From the NCBI GenBank assembly GCA_947473045.1, contig CANJCO010000002.1, positions 115,665-179,664 on the forward strand: a stretch of DNA of 64,000 nucleotides, written 5' to 3'. This DNA is from Myxococcales bacterium. GTDB taxonomy: Bacteria > Myxococcota_A > Polyangia > Polyangiales > Polyangiaceae. The notes under the pieces are model-generated. The model ran no database searches. It saw only the letters and a program-made list of their open reading frames with translations, and was not told the origin of the DNA. Below are positions 8,643 through 16,269 of this stretch, one piece after another (position 1 is the first letter of the stretch; the number at the start of each line of letters is the position of its first letter). The position numbers and the translations under genes are program-made.

Positions 8643-8799
8643 GCGCGCCGTCCCGCGCCGCGATGCACGCAAGCGTTGCGCGCCTGAAAAACCCTGTAAA
8701 CTAACGCTACGCGTCACGCTTTGAGGGGCTATGCTCGCGCGCAATCGTGCACGCTGCGCGCAAAATCGCGCCCCCAAGTCCACCACAGGAAAACGGAAG

Positions 8800-10128
8800 A
8801 TGAGCTCCAAAGCCCCTCCCAGCCAAACGACTGTTCCCACCCCCGCGCCGTCGGCGCGTTCGCTGCCGGCCGCCGAGTACGACTTTTTCAAGGTCGTGCA
8901 GGGATACCTCGACCAGGCCGCCAAGGTGATCAACCTCGCGCCTCACGTCGCCACCATTCTCTCGCAGCCGAAGAACGAGATCATCGTCAACTTCCCCGTC
9001 AAGATGGACAACGGCGAGGTTCGTCTCTTCAAGGGATACCGCGTTCAGCACAACAACCTGCTCGGCCCGTTCAAGGGCGGAATTCGCTACGCGGCGATGG
9101 TCACGCTCGACGAGGTCAAGGCGCTCGCGACCATGATGACCTGGAAGGGCAGCCTCATGGGCTTGCCTTACGGCGGCGGTAAGGGCGGCATCAAGTTCGA
9201 TCCCCGCAGCGTCTCGCCCGGCGAGCTTCAGCGCATCACGCGCCGCTTCACGCACGCGCTCGGAGAGAACATCGGCCCCGAGTACGACATCCCCGCGCCC
9301 GACATGGGCACCAACAGCCAGACGATGGCGTGGATGATGGACACCTACTCGAACATGGTGGGCTCCAACCAGAAGCAGAGCGTCAAGGGCGTGGTCACCG
9401 GCAAGCCTGTCGCCAGCGGCGGCACGCTCGGCCGCACCAAGGCCACCGGTCAGGGCATGGTTCACTGCCTCACCGAGTGGGCAAAAGATCGCGGCTTCAG
9501 CCTCGAAGGCTCGACGATGATCGTGCAGGGCTTCGGCAACGTGGGCTCGCACTTCGGTGTGCTGCTCTCGAAGCTCGGAGTCTCGACGATCGCTGTCGGC
9601 GATCACTCGGGCTACCTCTACAACCCCGAGGGCTTCAACGCGCACAAACTCCAGGACTACGTCGCGCAGCACGGCAGCATCGGCGGCTACCCGGGCGGCA
9701 AGTCGATTTCCCGCGAAGAGTTTTGGGCGATGAAGTGCGACATCTGCGCGCCGTCGGCTCTCGAGAACCAAATCGGCGCGAGCGAGGCGCAGGCGATTCA
9801 GGCCAAGGTCATCGTCGAAGGCGCCAACGGTCCGACTACGCCCGAGGGCGAGCGCGTTCTGCTCGAGCGCGGCGTGGACATTCTCCCCGACGTGCTCGCC
9901 AACTCGGGCGGCGTCACGGTGAGCTACTACGAGTGGGTGCAGAACAAGCGCTCCGAGTCGTGGTCGCTCGAAGAGGTCGACGAGCGCCTCGAGAAGGCGA
10001 TGAAGCGGGTCTACCGCGACGTCGACAACTTCTCGCGTCAGCACAAAGTCGATCGCCGGATCGCCTCCTATGCCCTCGCGCTGCAGCGCATCGAGTCGGT
10101 CTACAAGGAGCGCGAGATCTTCCCCTGA
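8800..10128 (+). CDS. gdhA: Glutamate dehydrogenase (Glu/Leu/Phe/Val family)
   Basis: This 442-residue enzyme interconverts glutamate and 2-oxoglutarate plus ammonia. The glutamate-binding motif PFKGGIRY and catalytic lysine region (LPYGGGKGGI) lie in the N-terminal half. The Rossmann segment VQGFGNVGSHFG lies in the C-terminal half, and EGANGPTTPEG and LANSGGVTVSYYEW follow near the end. The length and GGGKGG context match the about 420-450-residue hexameric GdhA/RocG group rather than the large NAD-GDH. ATG at 8800 is preceded by a GGAAAACGGAAG ribosome site. The first about 30 residues are a Ser/Pro/Ala-rich extension. About 157 bp separate it from cdsA, so it may have its own promoter. 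Confidence 0.96.
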   Translation: MSSKAPPSQTTVPTPAPSARSLPAAEYDFFKVVQGYLDQAAKVINLAPHVATILSQPKNEIIVNFPVKMDNGEVRLFKGYRVQHNNLLGPFKGGIRYAAMVTLDEVKALATMMTWKGSLMGLPYGGGKGGIKFDPRSVSPGELQRITRRFTHALGENIGPEYDIPAPDMGTNSQTMAWMMDTYSNMVGSNQKQSVKGVVTGKPVASGGTLGRTKATGQGMVHCLTEWAKDRGFSLEGSTMIVQGFGNVGSHFGVLLSKLGVSTIAVGDHSGYLYNPEGFNAHKLQDYVAQHGSIGGYPGGKSISREEFWAMKCDICAPSALENQIGASEAQAIQAKVIVEGANGPTTPEGERVLLERGVDILPDVLANSGGVTVSYYEWVQNKRSESWSLEEVDERLEKAMKRVYRDVDNFSRQHKVDRRIASYALALQRIESVYKEREIFP

Positions 10129-10210
10129 TTTCAGGCTGATCGCGAACGGAGAGCGGCGCGCGCGGGAGACCGTGACGCGTCGCTTTCTGCTTTTTGTTAG
10201 GCTGCGTCGC

Positions 10211-11035
10211 ATGTACGTCAGCACGCGGCTGGGCCGATGGTTTTACGTCGGGAGCGGGCAGCGGCAGCGCGAAGGCGACGCGACCATCGTGCTTTGGCAC
10301 TCGTTTCTGTGTGACGGCGGCATGTGGGACGGTCAAGTTGCGGCGCTGTCCGCGCTCGGGCGCGTGCTGGTCTTCGACGGGCCCGGTCACGGCAAGAGCG
10401 AAGCTCCGCCGCCGTTTTCTCTGGACGACAACGCGCGCGCGCTCGTTGACGCGCTCGACGCGATCGCGCCGGGGCCGGTGGTGATGGCGGGGCTGTCGTG
10501 GGGCGGGATGCTCGCGATGCGCCTCGCGCTGCTCGCTCCGGAGCGTGTTCGCGCGCTGGCGCTTCTCGACACGAGCGCTGCCGCGGAGGACCCCCGCAGG
10601 CGCCTGCAGTATCGGGCGCTGCTGTCGCTCTTTCGGCGGGTGGGCGTTCCGCGCTGGCTGACCGACCGTCAGGTGGCGCCGATGATGTTTAGCAGGCGCG
10701 CGCGAGCCGCCCGGCCTGAGCTCGCGGCGCGCATGCACGCCGAGGTTAACGGATTTTCGCGTGTTGGCGTGGCGCGGGTCGGCGAAGCGATCTTCAGCAG
10801 AGCGGATATCACGGCGTCGCTCGGGCGGATCGCCGCGCCGACCCTCGTGATTTGCGGCACCGAAGATCGGGCCACGCCGCCGTCACGCTCGACCGCGATC
10901 GCGCGCGGGATTTCTGGCGCGCGACTCGAACTCATCGACGGCGCGGGTCACCTGAGCGCGCTCGAAGCGCCGACTCCGGTGACGGCGCTGCTCGCTCCGT
11001 TCGTCGCCGAAAATCTCGGGAAATCGAATAAGTAG
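10211..11035 (+). CDS. Alpha/beta-fold hydrolase
   Basis: A 274-residue hydrolase of the BioH/haloperoxidase-like type. The oxyanion region is HSFLCDG, the nucleophile elbow is GLSWGG (Ser), the acid is in GTEDRAT and the catalytic His in GAGHLS near the C-terminus, so the triad is complete. There is no signal peptide, so it is probably cytoplasmic. The substrate cannot be assigned; 3-oxoadipate enol-lactonase-like and esterase activities are both common in this group. ATG at 10211; a longer reading frame upstream overlaps gdhA and is unlikely to be used. Confidence 0.88.
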   Translation: MYVSTRLGRWFYVGSGQRQREGDATIVLWHSFLCDGGMWDGQVAALSALGRVLVFDGPGHGKSEAPPPFSLDDNARALVDALDAIAPGPVVMAGLSWGGMLAMRLALLAPERVRALALLDTSAAAEDPRRRLQYRALLSLFRRVGVPRWLTDRQVAPMMFSRRARAARPELAARMHAEVNGFSRVGVARVGEAIFSRADITASLGRIAAPTLVICGTEDRATPPSRSTAIARGISGARLELIDGAGHLSALEAPTPVTALLAPFVAENLGKSNK

Positions 11036-11041
11036 GAAAGC

Positions 11042-12370
11042 CTACTCCGCAGCGATCGTCAGGAGCCAGCCGTGCGGCTCCCATGGCGTTTCGTCGGGCT
11101 CCAGCGGACCATCCCACGCCGATACGTTCGTGCCCACGAGCAGCACGCTGGCGGCGCCGGAGAGGTCGTCGACGGTCAGGGCGACCGACTCGGCTTTGTC
11201 GGGCGTGGCCACCGGAATGCGCGCAAGCTCATGCCCGGTCGCGTCGAGTTTGACGGCGACCCATCGCAGCTTCATGAGCTGCTCCCAGCTCGACTCGATG
11301 CGCAGTCGCGCAGTGGGCGCCGCTCCCTCGCGATGCACGAGGACGTAGGCGGAGCCGGTGGGGGCGAGCCCTACGGGCGATGCCAGGCCGCGAGGCTGCG
11401 AGGGCCACGGAACATCCCACGCGAGGGCTACGGTCGCCGCGTCGCCGAGCGTTCGGGATTCGAGAAAATGCCCGTCGTCGGAAGTGCGACCGACGAAGGC
11501 GCGCGCCACTCCGAAACCAACGATGAGATCATCGAGCGTCGAGCGCTCGGAAAGCGCGCCCTTGAAGCTCGCGCGGAGCACGTCGAACGTGTCGGGCTCA
11601 TGAAACCAGTGGTCGGCATCGATCGGCGTCCGCGTCGGCGACAGCGCCCAGGTAGCCGTAATCGCCGCGCCGGGGGAGCGGGCGAACGCCTCATCGAGCC
11701 ACCCGTAGAAGAGCGACGCGCTGCGCGGCGGAAGGCCCGTGAGCGCGTCGACGATTCCGCTGGCCGGGTGCGCCTGCGCGGCTCCAATGGCAGCCGTGTC
11801 GCTCGCGAGCCCGCACGGCACGATGAGCTGCGCGAGCGCGGCGCTGGTGCCGATGGCGCTGATCGCGTCTGTGGCGGGAGAGGCACGCAGGAGCGCGCCG
11901 CGAAGCACCTGCCGCGTGATCGCCGCGTCGAGCGCGCATCCCCGCAGCCCGGCGCCGACGATGGCGAAGCCGGTCGCGCGATCGTAGCCGCTGCGCGGAT
12001 CGCGTTCGAGCAGTCGCGTTGACTCGTCTGCGTTCGGGATGAGGTAGACGTCGAACCGCCCGGTGTCGAACGCGGCCAGCGGCGGCGGAACGCCGAGCGC
12101 CTGCGAGATCGTGTCCCAGGCGCGCTCGGTATCCGCGAGCGCCTCGGCGATCGGGCTCGCGACCGTTGCAGAATGCACGCAAATGGGGCGCACGAACGAG
12201 CACGCCGAGGGCCACGTCTGCGCGTCTGGTCGCGGGACAAGCTCGATCCGTGCTCCAGACGCCGGGGCGGACGCGCCCGCGTCGACCCGCTCAGGCTCGT
12301 CGCCTGCGTGCGCCGGGGCGGCGAGCGCGAGTGCGAGCGTGAGCGCGACAGCTGCGAGGGGGCGCCGCAT
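11042..12370 (-). CDS. Secreted protein of unknown function
   Basis: The start at the ATG of MRRPLAAV (12368-12370) gives a Sec signal peptide with a probable AHA cleavage site around residue 22. The mature protein has about 420 residues, four cysteines in its N-terminal half, and Ala-rich helices; the C-terminal about 150 residues look beta-rich. A segment resembling the peptidase MA superfamily may be present (DALTGLPPRSASLFYGWLDE), but no HExxH motif is visible, so I do not assign a protease role. It is convergent with the hydrolase (6 bp between stops) and divergent from the next gene, whose promoter overlaps this start region. Confidence 0.7.
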   Translation of the reverse strand: MRRPLAAVALTLALALAAPAHAGDEPERVDAGASAPASGARIELVPRPDAQTWPSACSFVRPICVHSATVASPIAEALADTERAWDTISQALGVPPPLAAFDTGRFDVYLIPNADESTRLLERDPRSGYDRATGFAIVGAGLRGCALDAAITRQVLRGALLRASPATDAISAIGTSAALAQLIVPCGLASDTAAIGAAQAHPASGIVDALTGLPPRSASLFYGWLDEAFARSPGAAITATWALSPTRTPIDADHWFHEPDTFDVLRASFKGALSERSTLDDLIVGFGVARAFVGRTSDDGHFLESRTLGDAATVALAWDVPWPSQPRGLASPVGLAPTGSAYVLVHREGAAPTARLRIESSWEQLMKLRWVAVKLDATGHELARIPVATPDKAESVALTVDDLSGAASVLLVGTNVSAWDGPLEPDETPWEPHGWLLTIAAE

Positions 12371-12390
12371 GGGCAACAGTCTATGCTGAA

Positions 12391-12420
12391 TTGACAGCAT
12401 GTTTGTGCGACCTCTATAAG
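12391..12420 (+). promoter_or_regulatory. Sigma70-type promoter giving a near-leaderless transcript
   Basis: A perfect -35 TTGACA (12391-12396), an 18-nt spacer and a -10 TATAAG (12415-12420) sit immediately before the ATG at 12430. Transcription would be expected to begin at about 12426-12428, leaving 2-4 nt of leader. No Shine-Dalgarno precedes the ATG. Confidence 0.75.
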
Positions 12421-12429
12421 TTGAACCCT

Positions 12430-12978
12430 ATGGCTAGCGGTTCCGATTTCTCCCGCGTCGTGCAGTTTGACCTCGCCCGTGGCACGGTGAGGCTGGAAAC
12501 GGAGGCCGCGCTGCTGGTTGGCGCCCGCTCGCTCGCGCAGCTGCTGGAGCTGGTTCCCGTGGAAGCCCGCGCCCGCTTCGGCGGCGAGTTGGGTGGCTCG
12601 ATGGGCGCGCGCATCGAAGGTCGCCTCGGAGGGCAGGCCGCTGTGCGTGAGGCGCCGATTGAGGCCGTCGTCACGAATCTCGGCGCGGAGCTGGCGCTCG
12701 GGGGTTTCGGCGCCCTTTCGCTGGAGCGCTGGGGCCGCGCGCTCGTATTGCACGTCGGAGGCGCGCCACTCGAAGCCCCGGAATTTTACGCGAGCTTGAT
12801 CGCGAGCGCAATTTCCCGCGCGACCGGCGCAGCGGCCTACAGCACCGTGCTTTCGACCAGCGACGGGGTTCGCGTTCTCATCGCGAGCCAATCCGGGGCG
12901 CAGCGCGTGAGGTCGTGGATTACGCAGGGAGTGGCGTGGAGCGTTGCGCTCACGCAGCTGCAGGGGAGCGCATCGTGA
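12430..12978 (+). CDS. Unrecognised cytoplasmic protein, probably leaderless
   Basis: A 182-residue protein starting MASGSDFSRVV. It has a regular alpha/beta pattern with the segments RFGGELGGSMGARI and YSTVLSTSDGVRVLIAS. The general look is of a compact regulatory domain, with faint resemblance to V4R/haem-NO-binding-like folds that I cannot confirm. No signal peptide or membrane helix. Its stop overlaps the GTG start of the next gene (GTGA at 12975-12978), so the two are a coupled pair. The start choice rests on the promoter just upstream and the absence of another in-frame Met nearby. Confidence 0.65.
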   Translation: MASGSDFSRVVQFDLARGTVRLETEAALLVGARSLAQLLELVPVEARARFGGELGGSMGARIEGRLGGQAAVREAPIEAVVTNLGAELALGGFGALSLERWGRALVLHVGGAPLEAPEFYASLIASAISRATGAAAYSTVLSTSDGVRVLIASQSGAQRVRSWITQGVAWSVALTQLQGSAS

Positions 12979-14222
12979 GTACGCAGCTCGAACGACTTCG
13001 CGTGCTGCTCGGTCGGGTCCAGCGGCGGGCCGCTGAGCCGCGCGGCGCGGCGCTCCTGGCCACCTCGGAGCTGCACGTGCTGGGCGACGACGACGTGGTG
13101 GCCGAGACGCCCGCGCCTGCCGCTGTGATCGCAGGTGCGCCTGCGACGGCCGCCACGGCCGCGCTGCCGCTGGCCGAAGACTCGTTTGCGGATCTCATGC
13201 CGCCGGAGCTCGGCTCCTCGGATGTCGTAGACGAGGGCGTGCCCGTTCCGCCTGGCATGTCTCCCCGCGCGAACATTCATGCCGATGTGACCGCTCAGCT
13301 GCGCGCAGTCACTGAAGACGACCTGCCTCCTGAATCGCTGCTCGAGCTCGACGAGCGCCACATCGTGCACGAACCTCGGACCGATCGCGTCGACCCGATG
13401 CTCGAGCCCGTCACCGAGGCGCCCCCGGCGGTCGTTGAGCTGGTGACGGCCGCGCCTCCGCCCGCATTTGAGACTGCGCCGCCGGTGTTCGATCCCGCGA
13501 TGGAGGCCTCGCCGCCCGCGTTGGAGGTTGCGTCGGCGGAGTTGGCGCCGGCGATGGAGGCCTCGCCTCCTGCGTTCGAGGCGGAGGTCACGACTCCGAG
13601 GCCCGTCGTCGAAGCGGCTTCAGATGCGCTGGTATTGGAGCTGGAGCCCATCCCGGTGCCGCCGTCATCGAGGCGCACGCGTCCCATCGACGAGCTCGCC
13701 GAGCCTGAGCAGCCGCATCCGCCGCCGCCGGAGTCAGGGCGTCACATCGCGCTGCCCGACGAGTTCGACTTCGAAGACGATCTCGGCGCGACCGGGGTGC
13801 GTGCTGCGCACCGCGGCCGTGAGGCGGAGGAAGAGCCTGCCGCGATCTCGCTGGCGCCGATCGCCGCGCCGCAGGAGCCTGTCCCGATCAGCCTCAACTC
13901 GCTCGAGATGGAGCTGCCGGAGCAGCCTGCGCCGTCGATGTTGCTTCGGGAGGTCGAGGCCCCGGTCGAGCTCGAGTTGCCGAAGGTCCCGCCGCCTGCG
14001 GCCTCAGAGGTGCAGATGGTGCGTCCGGAGCCCGTCGAGCGCGATGCGCTCGTCTTTGACCTGATGCCTCCTCGCCCCGCGACCGCACCCTCGCCCGCTC
14101 TCATCGAGGTGGTTCGCGCCGAAGTCGCTGCCGCCGAAGTCGCAGCGTTTTCGGGCAGCGTGGCTGCGCCATTTGCTCCCAGCTCGTTCGGTGAGCTGCT
14201 CGACGCGACGCTCGCGCTGTAA
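12975..14222 (+). CDS. Pro/Glu-rich, largely disordered protein
   Basis: A 415-residue protein from a GTG start overlapping the previous stop. Only the first about 20 residues (MSTQLERLRVLLGRVQRR) look like a folded helix. The rest is a low-complexity mix of Pro, Ala, Glu and Val with imperfect repeats such as PAMEASPPA and PVVEAAS. The C-terminus ends with a short hydrophobic motif (SSFGELLDATLAL) that could be a docking helix. The composition suggests an intrinsically disordered linker or scaffold joining two short binding motifs, working with its coupled partner. A long opposite-strand frame exists here but is an artefact of composition. Confidence 0.65.
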   Translation: MSTQLERLRVLLGRVQRRAAEPRGAALLATSELHVLGDDDVVAETPAPAAVIAGAPATAATAALPLAEDSFADLMPPELGSSDVVDEGVPVPPGMSPRANIHADVTAQLRAVTEDDLPPESLLELDERHIVHEPRTDRVDPMLEPVTEAPPAVVELVTAAPPPAFETAPPVFDPAMEASPPALEVASAELAPAMEASPPAFEAEVTTPRPVVEAASDALVLELEPIPVPPSSRRTRPIDELAEPEQPHPPPPESGRHIALPDEFDFEDDLGATGVRAAHRGREAEEEPAAISLAPIAAPQEPVPISLNSLEMELPEQPAPSMLLREVEAPVELELPKVPPPAASEVQMVRPEPVERDALVFDLMPPRPATAPSPALIEVVRAEVAAAEVAAFSGSVAAPFAPSSFGELLDATLAL

Positions 14223-14235
14223 CCGCGTTGCGCGA

Positions 14236-15387
14236 TCAGTCGCGCAGCACGTCGAGCACCGAGGCCACGGCCTCGAGCGCGGCGCCTGCGAGGTTCATCG
14301 AGCGCTCGGGTGACCAGCCGCGCTCTTCGTCGGGCGCGCCGTTGTGGTCTTTGAACGGCATTTCGAGGGTGAGTGACAAGCACCCAAATGCCTCGCCAGC
14401 GTAGTTGCCTGCGGTGCGCAGGTCGCCCTTGCCGGGGGCGTCTTTCGGGTAGCCCTCTTCGGTTTGAAAATCGCAGGTCGCCGTGACCATAGCGTTCGAA
14501 AACTCTTCTTCGAGCGCTTCGATGCGATCGTCGAAGCCCGGGTTGCCCTCGGCGCCCGCGACGAATACGTGCGGCACGTGTTCGTCTCCGTGAACATCGA
14601 GCAAGAAGTCGACGCCCTCCTCGTACATCGCCGTGCGCACGGCGAGCACCTCGGGCGACGTGGCGGAGTCGGCCTCCCACCAGCAGCGGTTGAGATCGAC
14701 GCCCGCCGCGTTGGTGCGGTGGTTGCCCATCGCTGCCCCGTCGGGGTTCATCGCGCACACGACGTGGACGCGCGCGTGTGCGAGGAGATTCTGCGCCACG
14801 GCGTCGTCGGAATCGAGCAGGCGCCAGATCAGCCCCTCGGCGAACCAGCCGGCCATCGTCTCGCCCGGGTGCTGTTGGGCGATGAACCAGAGCTTGCGGG
14901 CGCCCTCATCGGTCGACCCGAACGAAAGCAGGTCGACCGACCCGCCGCGCGTACCGGTGCCCAGCGTGCGCACGCTGGCCGTTGCGCTGCTGCGTGCCGC
15001 GTCGATAAGCGCGGCGCGCCTCGCGGCGGGATGCGGGGCGAAATACGCGTAGCGCACGACTTCGCTCTGCGGCGTGTGGATGATGCGCAGCGCGTCGCCG
15101 TCGAGCTCGGTCGGAACGCGAAACCAGTCCGCGCCTTCCGGATCGTAAGAGGCGCACGCGCGGTACCCCTCGAAGGCGTCGGCGTAGGTGCAGTCTCCGG
15201 CGTTTTCGAGCAAAAATACCTGCTCGCCGCCGGCGCAGTCATGGGCCTCGAAGCAGAACCACTGGCGATGGTCGGGGGCCTTTTGATCTCCCGGAATTCT
15301 CAGGCGCGTGTCGCTGCCCGCGATGGCGGAGACTACCTCGATGCGGCCCGTGTCTTCGGGGATGACGATGCGCATGGGCGCGACCAT
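14236..15387 (-). CDS. M14-family zinc carboxypeptidase
   Basis: The about 383-residue protein carries the M14 metal site HPGET (His, Glu) and a later zinc His in DVHGDEH, with substrate-binding MNPDG and VDLNRCW and the general-base Glu in SLTLEMPFKD. This pattern is that of the cytosolic carboxypeptidase-like subgroup, in which a small beta-rich N-terminal domain (about residues 1-130) precedes the catalytic domain. No signal peptide is seen, so it probably acts inside the cell, perhaps on peptide or side-chain glutamates. Two Met starts are possible (15387 and 15375). It converges with the disordered-protein gene, 13 bp apart. Confidence 0.9.
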   Translation of the reverse strand: MVAPMRIVIPEDTGRIEVVSAIAGSDTRLRIPGDQKAPDHRQWFCFEAHDCAGGEQVFLLENAGDCTYADAFEGYRACASYDPEGADWFRVPTELDGDALRIIHTPQSEVVRYAYFAPHPAARRAALIDAARSSATASVRTLGTGTRGGSVDLLSFGSTDEGARKLWFIAQQHPGETMAGWFAEGLIWRLLDSDDAVAQNLLAHARVHVVCAMNPDGAAMGNHRTNAAGVDLNRCWWEADSATSPEVLAVRTAMYEEGVDFLLDVHGDEHVPHVFVAGAEGNPGFDDRIEALEEEFSNAMVTATCDFQTEEGYPKDAPGKGDLRTAGNYAGEAFGCLSLTLEMPFKDHNGAPDEERGWSPERSMNLAGAALEAVASVLDVLRD

Positions 15388-15438
15388 CGCATGACCGCCC
15401 GCGGGCCGTCCACGTCGACATGCGTGGCTGAATTCTCC

Positions 15439-15464
15439 AGCAGGCCGTTCTTCAATGGCCTGCT
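15439..15464. repeat. Solitary terminal hairpin of the dispersed multi-hairpin repeat
   Basis: An 11-bp-stem inverted repeat (AGCAGGCCGTT with its near-complement) identical in design to the terminal hairpin of the larger elements at 16114, 45190 and 63853, but without their other four hairpins. It sits 12 bp upstream of the YkgJ-type gene. Confidence 0.8.
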
Positions 15465-15475
15465 AGAAAGCCTCT

Positions 15476-16117
15476 ATGCCGGCACAGCGCGTCGTTCGCC
15501 CCATCGTTCGCTCTTTCAAGCAACCGTTTACCGATCGGGCGGTCGCGTGGGTGAATCTGGGAGGTCATGCCGTGCTCTGGGAGTCTCCCTCCCGCGCGCG
15601 CCTCGTCGTGTCGGCGCCGAAGAAGGGCGACAAGTACGACCTCGGGGTGTGGGCCATGCTCGACCTCGGCAAGTCGACGTGGCGTGTTCAGGCGTCCGGA
15701 CCGCTCGCGGGTCTGGCCACGACGAGGGTACCGCTGGACTGCCACGACATCGTCCGGGGCTGGGCCACGCGCGACTCGATTCACGAGGGCCCGACGCGCA
15801 CGATGAAACTCGACTGCCTCGCGTGCGGCGCGTGCTGTCGCGACAACGACGTCGTCCTCGAGCGTGTGGACGTGTTGCGCATCGAGCGAGGCGGCCGGCC
15901 CGAACTGCTGAAGCCGCCGTTTTCGCGCCGCCGCAGCGACGGCAAGCTGGTGCTGAAGCTCGCCCCCACGAAGGACTGCCAGCAGCTCGGGGCCGACAAC
16001 AAATGCGCGGTCTACGACGTGCGCCCTGATGCGTGCCGTGACTTCCCCATGGGAAGCGAATGCTGCCTGTACGCGCGCGACGCCGAAATGGGGATCTTCG
16101 ACGGCGCGCGCGCCTAG
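15476..16117 (+). CDS. YkgJ-type CxxCxxCC metal-cluster protein
   Basis: A 213-residue protein. Residues about 110-213 match the YkgJ (UPF0153) family, with the cluster motif CLACGACC at about 118-125 followed by the spaced cysteines of KDCQQLG, KCAVYDVRP, DACRDFP and SECC, which together likely hold an iron-sulfur or zinc site. The N-terminal about 100 residues form a separate beta-rich domain (VNLGGHAVLWESP) that I do not recognise. The ATG at 15476 has a GAAAG stretch upstream. The gene is bracketed by a solitary repeat hairpin on its 5' side and a full multi-hairpin element whose first bases provide its TAG stop. Confidence 0.82.
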   Translation: MPAQRVVRPIVRSFKQPFTDRAVAWVNLGGHAVLWESPSRARLVVSAPKKGDKYDLGVWAMLDLGKSTWRVQASGPLAGLATTRVPLDCHDIVRGWATRDSIHEGPTRTMKLDCLACGACCRDNDVVLERVDVLRIERGGRPELLKPPFSRRRSDGKLVLKLAPTKDCQQLGADNKCAVYDVRPDACRDFPMGSECCLYARDAEMGIFDGARA

Positions 16118-16265
16118 CAGACCGTTGAAGCAGCGGCCTGCCAGCCTTTCATCTCGGGGAGGTATGCACCTCCCCGCCCCGAAAAACGCGTTTTTTCGCC
16201 GGTCCCCACCCCACGCAACTGGCTTCGCCAATTCCTGTCAGGGTGTTTTTCGCGCGCCCTGATAG
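16114..16265 (+). repeat. Multi-hairpin repeat, copy A
   Basis: This is about 152 bp containing five successive inverted repeats: a GGCCGTT-type stem, GGGGAGGT/ACCTCCCC (16157-16174), an imperfect CCCCGAAAAA/TTTTTCG stem, a 7-bp AATTGGC-type stem with one mismatch (16217-16233), and a GGGTGTT-type stem. It fills the gap between two convergent genes. The same order, read on this strand, is found in copy B; copy C is the reverse complement. The TAG stop of the upstream gene is part of the element. Confidence 0.85.
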
Positions 16266-16269
16266 CGAC

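Noticed and set aside
8660..8710. Possible promoter before gdhA (TTGCGC and TAAACT)
   Set aside because: Spacer is about 15 bp and the match is partial, so not listed as a feature.
13742..14758. Long minus-strand open frame across the disordered-protein gene and the carboxypeptidase
   Set aside because: Arg-rich nonsense composition and no start context; the plus-strand gene and the M14 gene explain the region.
16114..16265. Repeat copy A as an ordinary intrinsic terminator
   Set aside because: One hairpin would be enough; five ordered stems shared with two distant copies and kept in both orientations indicate a repeat family, though termination may be a side effect.
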